Notes: a model not told the origin generated them from the letters alone. A stretch of DNA of 64,000 nucleotides from Tanytarsus gracilentus (GCA_038502055.1 JAXRKN010000044.1:2142001-2206000); one strand, 5' to 3'; numbered from the stretch's first letter, positions 40,433 through 52,488 are shown. Numbers and translations are program-made.

Positions 40433-40617
40433 CCTAGAGTAGATTTAAGACTGAGAGAATTTTTAAGCTTGTTTTCGTGAGTTTAAAGAGAATGATGATA
40501 ACCGCATAATCGCACATAAATTTTTAATTCAACCGCCTCGAGACGTTAAAATGCTGAAAATCATTTTGAAAGATCAAAGCGAGATTTTTTTGAGTGTACA
40601 AGAATTAAGATGAATTT

Positions 40618-40623
40618 TTTATT
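40618..40623 (-). terminator. polyadenylation signal of Rpn12
   Basis: AATAAA on the minus strand just past the Rpn12 stop codon (TAA at 40641-40639). The short 3' UTR is plausible for a compact housekeeping gene. Confidence 0.45.
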
Positions 40624-40638
40624 AAATGAAAAATATTC

Positions 40639-41630
40639 TTAGACAATCATCTCTAATTCGCGTGCATAAGAAATTGCCATTTCACAAAGCTCCACGGATG
40701 GAATTGGTTCCTTGGCCTTTGGCTCCTCCTGACTGAAATGATAAAATCCATCGTTGCCGAGTTTCCAGTTGCGTTTTTGTGCGAAACGAACGACTTCATC
40801 TTTTGACGATAAATTCAATCTTTTTCCAGCCTCTCCGACCGACACTTTCTCGTAGGCACGCTCGAGGCAAGCTCCGATTTCGTTGCGAACAGTATCGAGG
40901 AGGATGTCAATGAAGACATTATAAGCGGCATCGGGTGATTCATTTTTAGCGCTGAACAGCTTATTATAGCGTCCCTCCATTAAGCACTGCTCGAGTGCAA
41001 GCGGATGTTTGATAAATTTATTTGACTGAATAATTTCACAGGGCAGCAACTCGAGCTCGGTATGAAATTCAGCGACGCGATTCTGTGAGAGCAAGAAGAG
41101 TAGATTCAAGCCGAGAAGCTTATATTTGTTCTGGGAATCTGGAATAAGATTCTTATAGTCGTAGTAGTAGCACTTGAGTTGCGACAGATAGCGCTCAAAT
41201 GCCTGGATGTTCTTCGTAAAGACGCTATGCTCGGCACCAATTTCTAAAATATCACGCGCAATGACGAGTTCTTGTTGCGATGCTTGAGCATCCGATGTGG
41301 GGATGTAGGAAATTTCAATGAGATTTATCTAAAATTAAATTAAAATTTATTCATCACTGGATCTTAAAAATGAACATCCAGAAAAGTTTAAATTTTACTT
41401 TCGCATGTTTAATAAGAAATTTAAGCACGAAAGTGTTGATAGTTTTTACAAATACAACAATAAAATAGTAAAATTAGAACTTTGCGAGAAAATCGAGAGA
41501 AAAACAATGCACAAAAATTTACCTTCAATTGTTCCAACAAATGTCCGCATTTCTTGAAGTCTCGCGATGCCTTACTGAACTCAGTCTTGAGCTCCTTAAA
41601 GAGCTGTGTCACAATATTTAATGTGGCCAT
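40639..41630 (-). CDS. Rpn12: 26S proteasome non-ATPase regulatory subunit 8 (Rpn12)
   Basis: Lid subunit of the 19S regulatory particle of the proteasome. Two exons, 41630-41523 and 41328-40639, joined in phase 0, 265 aa, matching fly Rpn12 in length. The N-terminus (LFKELKTEFSKASRDFKKCG) and SYIPTS, FERYLSQLKCYYYDY, KYKLLGLNLLFLLSQNRV are typical of PSMD8. The C-terminus holds the winged-helix part of the PSMD8/eIF3k/CSN8 domain (EKVSVGEAGKRLNL, then VVRFAQKRNW). An AATAAA lies 16 bases past the stop. It is transcribed divergently from the gene at 42126, with 495 bases between the start codons. Confidence 0.95.
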
Positions 41631-42125
41631 TGTATTTTATTTAATTTTTAATGAAAAACTTTTCTTCTCGAGATGACTTGTGAAATTGACAATCGAAATT
41701 TCGACTTTCGAATATGTCGAAGGGCGGTTGACTGACTGGAAAAAGTGACGCGAAAGTGATTTTTCGGAAAAGTGACGCGAAACAAGCTCGAAAGGAATTG
41801 AAAAGCGTTCGTAGCGAAAAGCACTCTTGATGCCATTATTTCGAAGCGATTAATTCATTTTAATTTTTCGCCAATTTACAACTCAAAAGTGATCAAAAGT
41901 CGCGTAAAAGGCAACAACTTTCACGTGCGGACGGCGTGAAATTGGACGAGAATAAATTTAGAGGGAAATATTTTCAAGAAAGTACAACTTCATAACTGTA
42001 CGCGCGATTTTCAAGCTGATTGAAGAAAGTGTAAGAAAAGTTTGAAAAATATTTGTAAACATTTCCGAAATAGTGATAAAAGTAATTTTGAATTTTTTAT
42101 CTGTAGATTTGAATGAACTGTAAGT
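41631..42125. promoter_or_regulatory. shared bidirectional promoter region of Rpn12 and the 42126 gene
   Basis: The two start codons face away from each other with 495 bases between them, so both promoters and 5' UTRs must fit here. A near-duplicate string, aaaagtgacgcgaaa, occurs at about 41739 and 41769. This could be a factor-binding site, but that is only inferred. Confidence 0.5.
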
Positions 42126-43916
42126 ATGGGACGCGTAGCGAAGAAAGCACCTGAAGCTGCAAAGGCCATCGATGACTCTCCAATACCAACCATCACTCAA
42201 ACGCGAGCAAAACGAACGCCAAAGCCAAATCCGAAATATGCAAACGAAACTATCGTTCCGACGCCTAAAATGCCCGACTCGTCGGAATCAAATGGCTCAA
42301 CGGACGACATTGAAGACAAATTGCCCGAAACAAAAATTGTGAAATCGGTCAATAAGTTGAGTGTCGCGAAGCAAGTGACGACAACGAAGACTCCAGCGGG
42401 AAAAGCTAAAGCAGGTGCAATCAAGAAACAAAAGATTGAGTTCGATGACGATGAGAAGACAAAAGACGCTGACGAAGTTCCATTACCGTCACCGCCGTCT
42501 CTTCCGCGCACAACAAGATCCGGTAAGAGTGGAACTGAAAAAGAAAGTGAAATAAAGGTTGGCGACGAGTCGGTGGCGATTGTTGATGTCTCTAGTATAA
42601 TTACGAGTCATGACGAGTCGCCAAAAGTCACACGTGGCAGCGCTGGACGTAAGCGACAAGCTGAACCAGCTCAAATCATTGAGATTAAAGATGATTCGCC
42701 CAAGAAGAAGAAGGAAGAGGAAAAGACCTCTCTCATAACGGCTCGCAAATCTTATATGCCGACAACTCCGGCCAGCAAGCAAAAGCCATCGGTCGTTGAA
42801 GTAAAGGCGGAGCCGAAAGAGGTCATCAAGAAGGAACCAGTGACGGAAGTGAAGAAGGAAGAAGCAGCAAAGAGTCTCGCAAACGCCATCAAAACTCGAC
42901 GATCGGTGGTGACATCTCCCCCGGAAGTCATCGATAAAAAGCCGAAGCTTGAACCTAAAATTGAAAAAGTAATTGAGCCCAAGAAACTTCAAGTTGTCCC
43001 ACGAAAAGAGCCCATCACGAAAATCATTACGCCAAATACCGCTCAGAAAATCATCACTGGTACGAATGAGAATGTTGCAAAGCCAGCACCTCGTCTATTA
43101 AACTCCATGTGTACACCGAAAGGCGCAAAAGAGTCGCCAATTGTTAAACTAGCTGGCGATGGAACCGATAGAAAAGTCTTCTCAATTGAAATGTCCGACG
43201 GAACGCTTACCGAGAAGAAACAAACCATGATCAAGTCCTCGCCGATCGCTGTTAAGGAAAATATTGCCATCAATAAGCCTCAACCGGCTGCGCTGCTCAA
43301 AAATACACTCGAGTCGGAGCTGAATAGAATGAAGGCGTCGGCGAGCTTAATAAAACGTCAATCAATTCCAAATCCTCGCTCGGTCGTTCCACACGTAATT
43401 TCATCGCCAGTCGTGGCTAATTCAATTGGGGCTTCACGAAGAATCACCAAGTTTGAGTCGTGGTACGTCATCGATGTGAAAGATCATGAGATTCAATCGC
43501 CGCTCAAGCATACACACACATTCTCGCTCATTCAACTGGGAAATGAGATCAAGGAGCTTAAAATGCCATCGGCAAAATGGGAATCTAAAATAACTGTGCA
43601 AAAGCGAGTAAAAAAGTCGATCGACGACGACGAGGTCTATTATGGTGAGGTGAACGATAAAATTTCGGAGAGCGATAGGCAAAACTATGAGCCAAATTGC
43701 ATTCTCTTCAAACGATGCCATAAAGATAGCCCTCGAACGATTATCGATCGCTCAATCATGTTCAAAGCAGACTCTTTCACAATCACCATGCACGGTAAGC
43801 AATGTCATCTCCTAGGCGCACCGAGCGACATCAAATCTCTAGAAGACATTGAGATTTTGCTTAATGTAGTCGATTCATGTACCTTAAGTCACCCGTGCGT
43901 TGAGACCAATTGTTAA
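42126..43916 (+). CDS. lysine-rich nuclear-type protein of unknown function
   Basis: A single uninterrupted 596-codon frame with balanced codon use, clearly coding. Residues 1-330 are low in complexity: many Lys, Glu, Pro and Ser, SP/TP dipeptides, a nuclear localisation-like run (PKKKKEEEK at about 190) and sumoylation-like KxE repeats (VKAEPK, IKKEPV, VKKEEA). Two ATP/TP motifs (RKSYMPTTPAS, RSVVTSPPE) look like phosphorylation targets. The last 140 residues (from RRITKFESWYVID) look folded, with conserved-looking aromatic and Cys residues, and end at Cys. I do not recognise the family. Composition suggests a chromatin- or cell-cycle-linked protein, but this is inference. It shares a promoter region with Rpn12. 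Confidence 0.88.
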   Translation: MGRVAKKAPEAAKAIDDSPIPTITQTRAKRTPKPNPKYANETIVPTPKMPDSSESNGSTDDIEDKLPETKIVKSVNKLSVAKQVTTTKTPAGKAKAGAIKKQKIEFDDDEKTKDADEVPLPSPPSLPRTTRSGKSGTEKESEIKVGDESVAIVDVSSIITSHDESPKVTRGSAGRKRQAEPAQIIEIKDDSPKKKKEEEKTSLITARKSYMPTTPASKQKPSVVEVKAEPKEVIKKEPVTEVKKEEAAKSLANAIKTRRSVVTSPPEVIDKKPKLEPKIEKVIEPKKLQVVPRKEPITKIITPNTAQKIITGTNENVAKPAPRLLNSMCTPKGAKESPIVKLAGDGTDRKVFSIEMSDGTLTEKKQTMIKSSPIAVKENIAINKPQPAALLKNTLESELNRMKASASLIKRQSIPNPRSVVPHVISSPVVANSIGASRRITKFESWYVIDVKDHEIQSPLKHTHTFSLIQLGNEIKELKMPSAKWESKITVQKRVKKSIDDDEVYYGEVNDKISESDRQNYEPNCILFKRCHKDSPRTIIDRSIMFKADSFTITMHGKQCHLLGAPSDIKSLEDIEILLNVVDSCTLSHPCVETNC

Positions 43917-44490
43917 ATGCAACTCAGCCCGCTCATATCTCCTCGTGCGCACGTCTAAAGTTCAATTTTTCATAATTTTTATTATTACATAGATATTTTT
44001 TTGGAGAGTTAAAGAAAATAAGTTTGCTATATTGACTCGACTTTTTAGACCTTTAAGTAATTAAAGAAAAATTCTTTTCTGAAACTTTTTTTTTCTTCGA
44101 CAACTTTTTTGATAAAATTATTTTCCAGTGTTTTAAATTCAATTTCGTAACGGATTCTAAAGAATAATTTTTAAACCTGTTGAAAATTTTCGGAAATATT
44201 CATTATCCCGTATAAAGGCGGGAAAGTATGAATATATTTAAGAACATGGCTAATGCGCTAGATTAATTTTTCCCTCCCAATATTTTCTTTCTCACATATG
44301 ACAGCCTTGTAATAATATTCCTGCGACAACAACCCTCTCACATTTTGCACTTTGTTTAATCAACTTTTAAATGCTATACATAAAAAAATATTTCATCTAT
44401 ATATCGTAATTGATTAAAACTATTATTATTAAAACAAATGAAATGATGACGATGATGTATAAAAAAAATTTGAAAAAAGATCATGTTTGA

Positions 44491-44496
44491 AATAAA
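44491..44496 (+). terminator. candidate polyadenylation signal of the 42126 gene
   Basis: AATAAA about 575 bases after the stop, before the inverted-repeat element begins. Other hexamer variants occur, so this is a guess at the main site. Confidence 0.3.
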
Positions 44497-44904
44497 AATT
44501 TAAAATCTTTAAATGAAAAATTCATCTCGATTTTAATAGAACAAAAGCCAATATTGATTTTCAATAAATTTATAACTGTTGGAGGTGAGTGTGAAGATTT
44601 TTCCTTTGAAATATTTTTCTAACGATTTTATTTTTCTAGATATGCTGTGCAAGGAATTAGTTCAATGGACTTTAATTGAGGTAAATATCTTTTAATCTTT
44701 CTTTTAAACTTCTAAACATTCATGATGAAATTTCTGCAAAGAATTGATTGAGTTTGAGGTGCTAATAAAAGAATATGAAAGATTTCTTTAAACGTGGGTA
44801 AATCGCTAGTCGAGTGCATGTTGAGGAGCTTTCAAAAATTCTAATAAGCACATATCAACTCAAAGAGACACGCAAAAAGTTTTCAATCTGAATTTTAAAG
44901 TGAA

Positions 44905-46511
44905 TAGGATGGTTGCTCATTATTTCTGAGTAAATCGCAAAAACTGATCTTTGAAGTGTAAATTTGCCTTGAAGGCACTGATGAAATCCAAAAAAAAAAT
45001 ATCTTACATGAAGCTTAATTGTTTTTCTTTAATTTAAGACCTTTACTAGAATTTTACGTCGCCTCCTTCATCCTTAAAAACTGTGTTTTTTCTTGCTCAT
45101 AATTTCTGAGTTGATGCTTATAATTTCTGAGTAAATTTGCTCATAATTTCTGAGTAAAATGTTAAATCGAATTATGACTAGGAACCAATTGCCAAAAAGG
45201 CATGTTTTATATATTTTATTTGTTTGAAAACACATCAAGATTTGAAGAAAAAATATTTCGGAGCTGTCAAAGTAGCATGCAGCATGATATATGCTGAAAC
45301 TTGAAAAAATTGCACTATTTTTTGTGTTAATTGAAGCAAAAGTCTTATGAAATGTCAAAATCATACATACATTTAAATGACTATTTGGAAACTTTTTATT
45401 ACTATCATCAAATGACACTTGCAGGAATTGAAATTAAGTCCAACAAGCATACCTAGGTCTCAAAAGATATGAATTATTTTATTTTCAAAAATAATCAGGA
45501 GTGTTTATTTAAGTCTTAAAAGTTTTTATGTGACGAGCTACCTTGTGACTTATTTTAAAGACACTGTGATGGCAGATCTTGATTTCTGAGGCAACGCTTA
45601 AGAACGAAATTTATTTTGTTGTATCATACAAATTGTATGTGACTATTTTTGGACATTATAATGTCAGTTTTAAGGAATGAAAATTCTCAATAGGAAGTTG
45701 GAAGTGCTTGTGTCCAATGTCGGAAGTGACTATTTCCAAAGTTGGAAATGATTATTTTGCACTCAAAATTTATTTACAGACACAACTTTTTTAACTGATA
45801 CCCAATTCCAACACTGGATCTCAGTTCCACTGGATCTTGCTTCCAGTAAAGATTTTTGTTTGAGTCTCTTAATATTTTGTTCAAACTTGTCAATATGTAC
45901 TTTCTTTGAACCAAAGTGTCATATCCACTTCCAAGGAAGTGCTTGTTGTGGCCACTTTTTTTTATATCAACCAGCAACTTGTCCAAGAGTATTTTTTTTG
46001 ACCTCCTGCATTAATATTCTAGTATTTTTAAACCCCAATATGTATTTTTAATTTCCAAGTGAAGTAAAAATTTTATTAATTTCCAAAGATTGCTTTTTTG
46101 AAATTTACTCAGAAATTATGAGCAAGTCGACTCAGAAATTATAAGCATGTAAAAAATGTCAATTATAAGCGGACTGGTACAGTTTCTGATTTATATCGAA
46201 ATGAAAAATTTAATCATTGATATTTGAGCGACGCAATAAAATTTTTTGCCGGATAAAAAAAGGTAATATTCATAGAGAAAATCAATGAAATATGTGAAGG
46301 TTATCGATGTATGGGAAAATTTTATTTGAGCTTTTAAGGCATTTCCTATCTTTAAAATCCTGTTAAACCTTTACAAAAATTATGGAGAATGACAAAACAC
46401 ATACGTTTAATATTTGAAGTTGTACAATTAGAGACGAAGGAGCAAACTTATCGTAGTTTTTAGTTTTACTCAGAAATCATAAGCACTCAGAAATAATGAG
46501 CAACCATCCTA
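44905..46511. mobile_element. TA-flanked DNA transposon remnant or large MITE
   Basis: The ends are perfect 25-base inverted repeats: left begins GGATGGTTGCTCATTATTTC (44907-44931), and its exact complement ends at 46509. Each end abuts a TA dinucleotide (44905-44906 and 46510-46511), the target duplication of the Tc1/mariner-like group and several MITEs. Eight copies of a 17-base motif like gctcataatttctgagt lie inside: four on the left (44915, 45095, 45116, 45139) and four inverted on the right (46107, 46130, 46468, 46485). The interior has no intact transposase; the longest frames are 114 aa (45074-45418) and 70 aa (45774-45986), both minus strand and unrecognised. Probably non-autonomous and mobilised in trans. 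Confidence 0.85.
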
Positions 46512-47596
46512 ATATATTTTCAATTTACTAAACTGATTATTAATTTTAGCTTTTTTTTAAATGTCCTTTCAGATCTTTCCAAGGAATAAAATTTATCATC
46601 AAAAAATTTATGAAATAAAATAATTAAGAAAATATATGTAAAGTTTTGTAATTAATGAAAAAAATTAAGGACGATGCTGAAAATAAAATCATAAACAATA
46701 ATTAACGGATAAATTTTTTCAAATCATCCTCGAAGGGTTCACAACCGAGCAATTATAGTCATGACTAAGGGAAGAAAAGAAGAAAGAAGGAGAGAGAGAG
46801 AGAAAATAGAAGAGTTTAGGACGGCTCGCTGTTTTTTCGAATGCAAATAATTTTATTTTAACATTTTGCATGCGAAAGTGAACAAATATCAAGTAATTTA
46901 GTATGCGGCCAATAAAGTAACAGCCTAGTAATCCGATTAGACCTCAAGTAAGCGCGAACAAACGTAGATAAATCTGTGTAATTTTTCAATGAAAAAGAAA
47001 AATGAAAATATAGAGAGAAAAAATTTCGCATTTAAATCGTAAAGTTTGTGTAAAAGTGAAAAAAGTGATTAATTCGTGACTGATTAGATAAGTTAAGGTA
47101 TCACGATTGTGTTGTGCAATTGTAAAAGTGCTCGTTTTTAGTTGAAAAAGTTGTGAAAAAAGGAATTTGAAAGGATAAAAATTAGCCTGAAAAAAAAATT
47201 CTGGGAGTGTGCATAAAAAGAAGAAAAAAAAAGTTGTTCTATAATAGAGAAGAAAAAAGAGAGATTTCATATGGATGCCGATTCATTGTCGCACAGTTGC
47301 TCTAAATATTAAAATGCACTTGAACACATCTAGCAAATAGATCACTTCCGGAAGTGGTGCATTGAGAACAAACAGCCGCATTTTGTGCTGATGATAAGCG
47401 TTCAATGAACTTGAGAATATAGAAATTATCCAAAAATATACATAACAATAAAAAAAAACTATAGTTTTTTCTCCTCTCTTCATCTCCGTTCGCTATACGC
47501 TACAACAACAATAAAGGTCTTTATAAGAAGAAAAGAAACAGCAAGAAGACATCATTTTCTAATATACATTTACTCCCCCACTAGAATATTCACATC
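46512..47596 (+). other. upstream/5' UTR region of enabled
   Basis: AT- and purine-rich sequence with a GA run (46791-46803). The stretch next to the start codon is probably transcribed leader. No TATA box stands out and no coding exon is seen. Confidence 0.35.
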
Positions 47597-50174
47597 ATGT
47601 TTCCGTAAGTCCACTTTTCGTGTGTTATTTTATAACTTTTTGCCTTATTGTGTACACATCGATAATTAATATGATTTCCTTTTCTAAAAACTATTCTCTC
47701 TCTCTCGCCCACATGCTCTCTATCCTGTCTGTGCGACAAATCACAAAAAATAAACTAAAATTGGATAATAATAGTGAGCAGAGTATCATTGGGGCACGCG
47801 CCTCTGTCATGATCTATGACGAAACTATGAAAAAATGGATACCATCGGGAAATTCGAGCGGTCTCAGCAAAGTTCAGATCTTTCATCATATACAGAACAA
47901 CACGTTTAGGGTTGTCGGACGAAAGCTACAAGACCATGAGGTGGTCATTAATTGTTCGATTGTTAAGGGATTGAAGTATAATCAGGCGACTGCAACGTTT
48001 CATCAATGGCGCGATTCAAAATTTGTCTACGGTTTAAACTTTTCTAGTCAACAAGATGCAGAAAATTTTGCACGTGCTATGATGCATACTTTAGAGGTTC
48101 TGAGTGGACGTGCCGTGAGTGTCCCGCAAAATGCACAAACAGCCACTCAACAGCAACAACCATCTCATCCTCAACAGGTTCAGCCACATCCACAACAGAA
48201 CTCGTACGACGAAGATATGGGCTATAGAACAATGACACGTGAAGATGCTGACATTCTTAATCAACAGCAACAAATTATATCTCCACAGACACCCACGTCG
48301 CAAACTATGAACATTCAACAGCAACAACAACAAGGACATCATCGAGCGAGCAGGTAGTAATTTGATAGCTTTTCACTCATTTTTGAAAGGGCAGCTCGTG
48401 ACAGCTCTTTTAAGTTGTTTTTTAATTTCGAGAAGGTGTTAAGAAATATATTTATTACAGTGCACCACAAGCTCCTCAAATGCCACCAAATATGCTTCAG
48501 CAACAGCCGCCACCAATGCAAAACTATCAGCAGCAGCAGCAACAATATCCGATATATGCGTCGGGCGTTCCACCACAGCAGATTGTGAGTCATCCACAAC
48601 AGAATGGCGCTCCAATATACGTCCCATCATCCATATCAATTCAAAACTCGTTAAATAACGTAGCGACCGCGTCCAAACCGTCTCCTGTGCCAACGGCGAT
48701 AATTCCACCGACTCAAAATAATAACACTTATGGTCATGGAATGTTGCAGCAGCTCGCGACTCCTCCAATTCAGCAAATTCCACAAGCTCCACAGTATATG
48801 CCAACATTACAGCAACAAATGAGCGTTCCCGGCGCACCAGCACCACGTAATTTTCAAAACCTATTGATTTTCCTCGAACATTATAATTAATTTCTCACTT
48901 TTAAACAGCACCTCCTCCTCCTGCTGGATTTGGCGGACCACCACCACGTAAGTGGAACAAATTACAGAGCCACATAGCTTAATTAATGATTGTTTCCTTC
49001 AATAGCTCCTCAAATGCCGCCAGCGATTGTTTCAACAAATATTTCAAATAACAATTCATCATCTGGTGCTGCCGCCCCTCCACCTCGTAAGTCAATCGTG
49101 ATATGAAGAAATATGCTTTATTGATTATATTTAACAAATAAAAAATAATATTTTATAACTAGCGCCACCCCTTCCGAATGGAGGTGCAAAGGCTGGCGGG
49201 ATGGATATGGGATCGTTAGCGGCACAATTGCAACAGGCTAAATTGAGAAAAACTTCAGCTCCGCAAATTCAAACGTCGACAAACGAGAACAGTGGCAATA
49301 GTACGTCGAGCGGTAGCAGCGGTGGAAATTACGGAACAATCGGACGTACAGGAGGCGGTGAGTAATAAGTTACTTAAAAGTAAATTGAAATAAATAATTG
49401 GTAAATTTATAAGAAGGCGGCGAAATGGCATCGATGATGGACGAAATGGCAAAGACCTTGGCTCGCCGACGCGAGAGACAGAAAGATAATGTGAGTCATA
49501 TGCGATTGTTTATTATAATTAATTTGATTAACACATAATTTATCTTAACCGCAGACACAGGATGGAGATAATGAGAAATGGGAAAAATCCAATACGTTGC
49601 CACACAAGCTAAGCAGTAGTAACTCACAGACGCTTCCATCGTCGTCGTCATCGAATGCGGCTTCATCTCTGGCCGACTCTCCACAATCGCGTAAACGCTT
49701 TGGCAGTGCTTCGGAGGAGACAATTTTGAAGGTGATAGCAGTTCATTAGGCTTATTAAATTGATGAGTGTTCAGAAATTAACTCGAAAACTTTTCATTGT
49801 CATTTTAGCAAGTTAATGGCGGGGACTTTTCTCTACCACCGGCATTCGATATGAAAGCATTTAAAGCGGAAATCCTAAAAGAAATGCGCAGCGAAATTAC
49901 CAAAGCGAAGAATGAAATCATTGACGGTGAGTTTTCGCCAAAAAAAAGTGTTTATCTTATGACGTCACTTTTATTTGACGTGATTCAACAGAAAATTAAT
50001 GAAAAATTTCCCTCTCGCTCCCACATGTTATTCTCATCCATAGTCATTCCTTTTTCCGACAATTTCCGCTCACTTCTGAAAAATATATTGAACTTGATTT
50101 AATTTATTGTTTGACATTGAATTTATTTTTTTCTCTTTTTAGCTATCAAAGTGGAACTTAATCGACGTCGATAA
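47597..50174 (+). CDS. ena: Enabled, Ena/VASP actin regulator
   Basis: Ena/VASP proteins elongate actin filaments at leading edges and growth cones. Exons: 47597-47604, 47775-48353, 48461-48846, 48911-48949, 49006-49086, 49163-49357, 49417-49490, 49555-49731, 49809-49926, 50143-50174; all phases fit, 562 aa. The 8-nt first coding exon joins to give MFPEQSIIGARASVMIYDE. The EVH1 domain covers aa 4-113 (FHQWRDSKFVYGLNFSS). A Gln-rich linker and a proline-rich core follow, then the G-actin-binding LAAQLQQAKLRKT, the F-actin-binding MMDEMAKTLARRRERQ, and the tetramerisation helix ending KVELNRR. It is somewhat shorter than the fly protein because the linker is shorter. Start choice rests on the fit of MFP plus EQSIIG; alternative first exons further upstream are possible. 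Confidence 0.95.
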
Positions 50175-51487
50175 ACGAAGATAGATTTTTTTGATAAAAT
50201 AATAATCGGATACGAGAGAGTAAAAGTTATATGTAGCATCGAGGGAATGAAGCACTTTGTCTAAGTATTTATAAAAAAGTTTATAAAATTAATCTTATTC
50301 CTATGATTTCAACAAAAGAAAAAGCAAGTGACCAGCATGAATGAGACCCTCTAATCAAATTTTTAAAAAATATTTAAGTTTAAGGAAAATTAAATTTAAA
50401 TTATAAGAAGAACTAATTCAGAGTCATTGGCTAATTTTTTTTTACAAACAACTCTAAAACAAAAAGTTATTAAAACAGCAGCGACGGAATTAATTTATTA
50501 GACGACTTTTTTACATGCATGACTTTTTCATACACAAACAGATAAGGTCGTCGTTGCAAGTGATGATAGAAATGAGAATTATAAATTTTTTTATTGCAAA
50601 AACACATTCGTGTGCACGTCTTATCTTTAAATATCGTGTCATCACGATGTTCGCTTTAAAGTGATAAAACATTTCAGACTTTTTTAATTTGATAATACCG
50701 CAGTATCTTAAAAAAATTAATACAAGCAGAAGAGAAAAAAAAGAAAATTAAATAGTATTAATATTGTTAAAATATGTGAAAAAAATATTCTCCCCACCAA
50801 CAACAAACGAGGAATTTTTATGGATTTTCCTTTCTCATTGTTGATAAAAAAAAAGTTCGCTGAAACACACCTTAAATTCCAATTTTATTTAATCAAATTA
50901 ATCCATGGTTTCATTTTCATCTATATGTGTATTACAATACCCTTAAAAAACTTTAATGTATCTTCCAAATATACAAAACTGCAATTGAAAAAAAATCGTT
51001 ATGAGAAAAATAATCTGCAGGACGAAGAAAATGTAAAAGATTTTCTGATTAAAAAGTTTTTCTAATCATAAATAAGAGATAGCTGTATTGCATAGTTTTG
51101 TCTAATCGTGAAAAATAGATTTTCCACATGGGGGGCAATCTTCGTATTTAACTATTAAAAAAAAAAGTATTTGAAAGTAGAAATTGATGAAATTCCAACC
51201 ACCCAATTGTTACTTTTAAAAATGATGCACCGCCCTTTTTGTATTTTATTAAATACCTAAATATATCCTCAACTATAATTCTCTCTCTCTTTGGCAACGC
51301 TAAAAATCTATTACATACCAAAAAAAAAATTATATCAAATAAGCACGTGACTGTTTTAATTTTTCTAATGAAAATTAATTGAAATTTTGATCTGACTTCT
51401 TTCAATTAAGGAACCGTAAAAGTAATTAAAATTGGCATACTTAAAAAATTAACATCCTAATCCGGTAATTTTAAATGAAGAAAAAAA

Positions 51488-51588
51488 AGACTCGCAACAG
51501 TTTGACGAGTCTATAAGATGGAACCTGTGAGCTTTCATACTTGAGCTAAAATTCCTAAAAATGTCAAGCAGAAAGCTCACACGGATTC
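51488..51588 (+). ncRNA. tandem hairpins in the enabled 3' UTR, second one pre-miRNA-like
   Basis: Hairpin 1 pairs AGACTCG (51488-51494) with CGAGTCT (51506-51512) around an 11-base loop. Hairpin 2 pairs TGTGAGCTTTC (51526-51536) perfectly with GAAAGCTCACA (51571-51581), then after a 2x2 internal loop pairs CTTGA (51540-51544) with TCAAG (51564-51568). The terminal loop is about 19 bases and GAACC/GGATTC extends the base imperfectly. The size resembles a pre-miRNA or a protein-bound UTR element. I do not recognise it as a known miRNA. Confidence 0.45.
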
Positions 51589-52488
51589 ATGATAAAAATT
51601 GTATAGATTTCAAACTAAAGCATTTATTATCATTTCTACTGAAGAAAAAAAACGAAACAATTTGATAAATGAAGATTTTTATATGAATGACAAAACACAG
51701 TGAAAATCTACTTACTTTAGTTGATAAGTCGATAAAATAATGAAACATCTCTAATCAAATTTAAGGGATTGGTAGCGTAATACAAAAAAAGGATAGGATG
51801 CGTCAGAGAAAAAAAGAGTTAAAAGTGAATTGTATTCATCAAGAAGATAAAAAAAATGTTTGCTAGTTCTGTGTGCGTTTCAAAAATAAAAGATAAGCGA
51901 GAAAATAAAAAATACATGATATAAGGCAAAAAGTATTTTTTATTAATTCACACAAAAAAAAATATCTTTTTTTAAATAAAATCATTTACAATGCGTTTCG
52001 TTAAAAGATTCTTTAATTTTTGTATAATGAAAGCTAAATGAAGTTATAGTTCATTATGTTTCGTCGCTATAAACACTATATATAGTTAAGAGGGAGATCA
52101 TGATATTTAACGACACGTCGACGGTATGACGAAGAAAATTCACTAATGTCTTATAGATTCATAAAAAAAAAGAGGAGGAAAACTTTGTTGTGCCTTGTGC
52201 ATTTTTATCTAGATAAACTAATATCACATTCACACATACAGTAGAAAATCACCGCGGTGAAAAATCTCCCTCTCTATATATAAAATTAACTTTTTATTCG
52301 TGCTTTTAAAGTTTAATGCCTAAATTAAATTTTATTTTTTTAAAAGTCTTAGCTACCACTTACCTATAGCGGTTAGAGCATGAAAAAGTGAAAAATAATA
52401 ATAATTTATGTTTCTTTCAATTTATAGCTTATTAATTTATCAATAGCGCTAGTTAATTATACAACATTATATACAATATTGAAGTCGA

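Noticed and set aside
42489..42992. 167-codon minus-strand open frame opposite the 596-aa protein gene
   Set aside because: It is the antisense shadow of a biased Lys/Glu-rich gene; the translation is Phe/Arg/Leu-rich without any motif.
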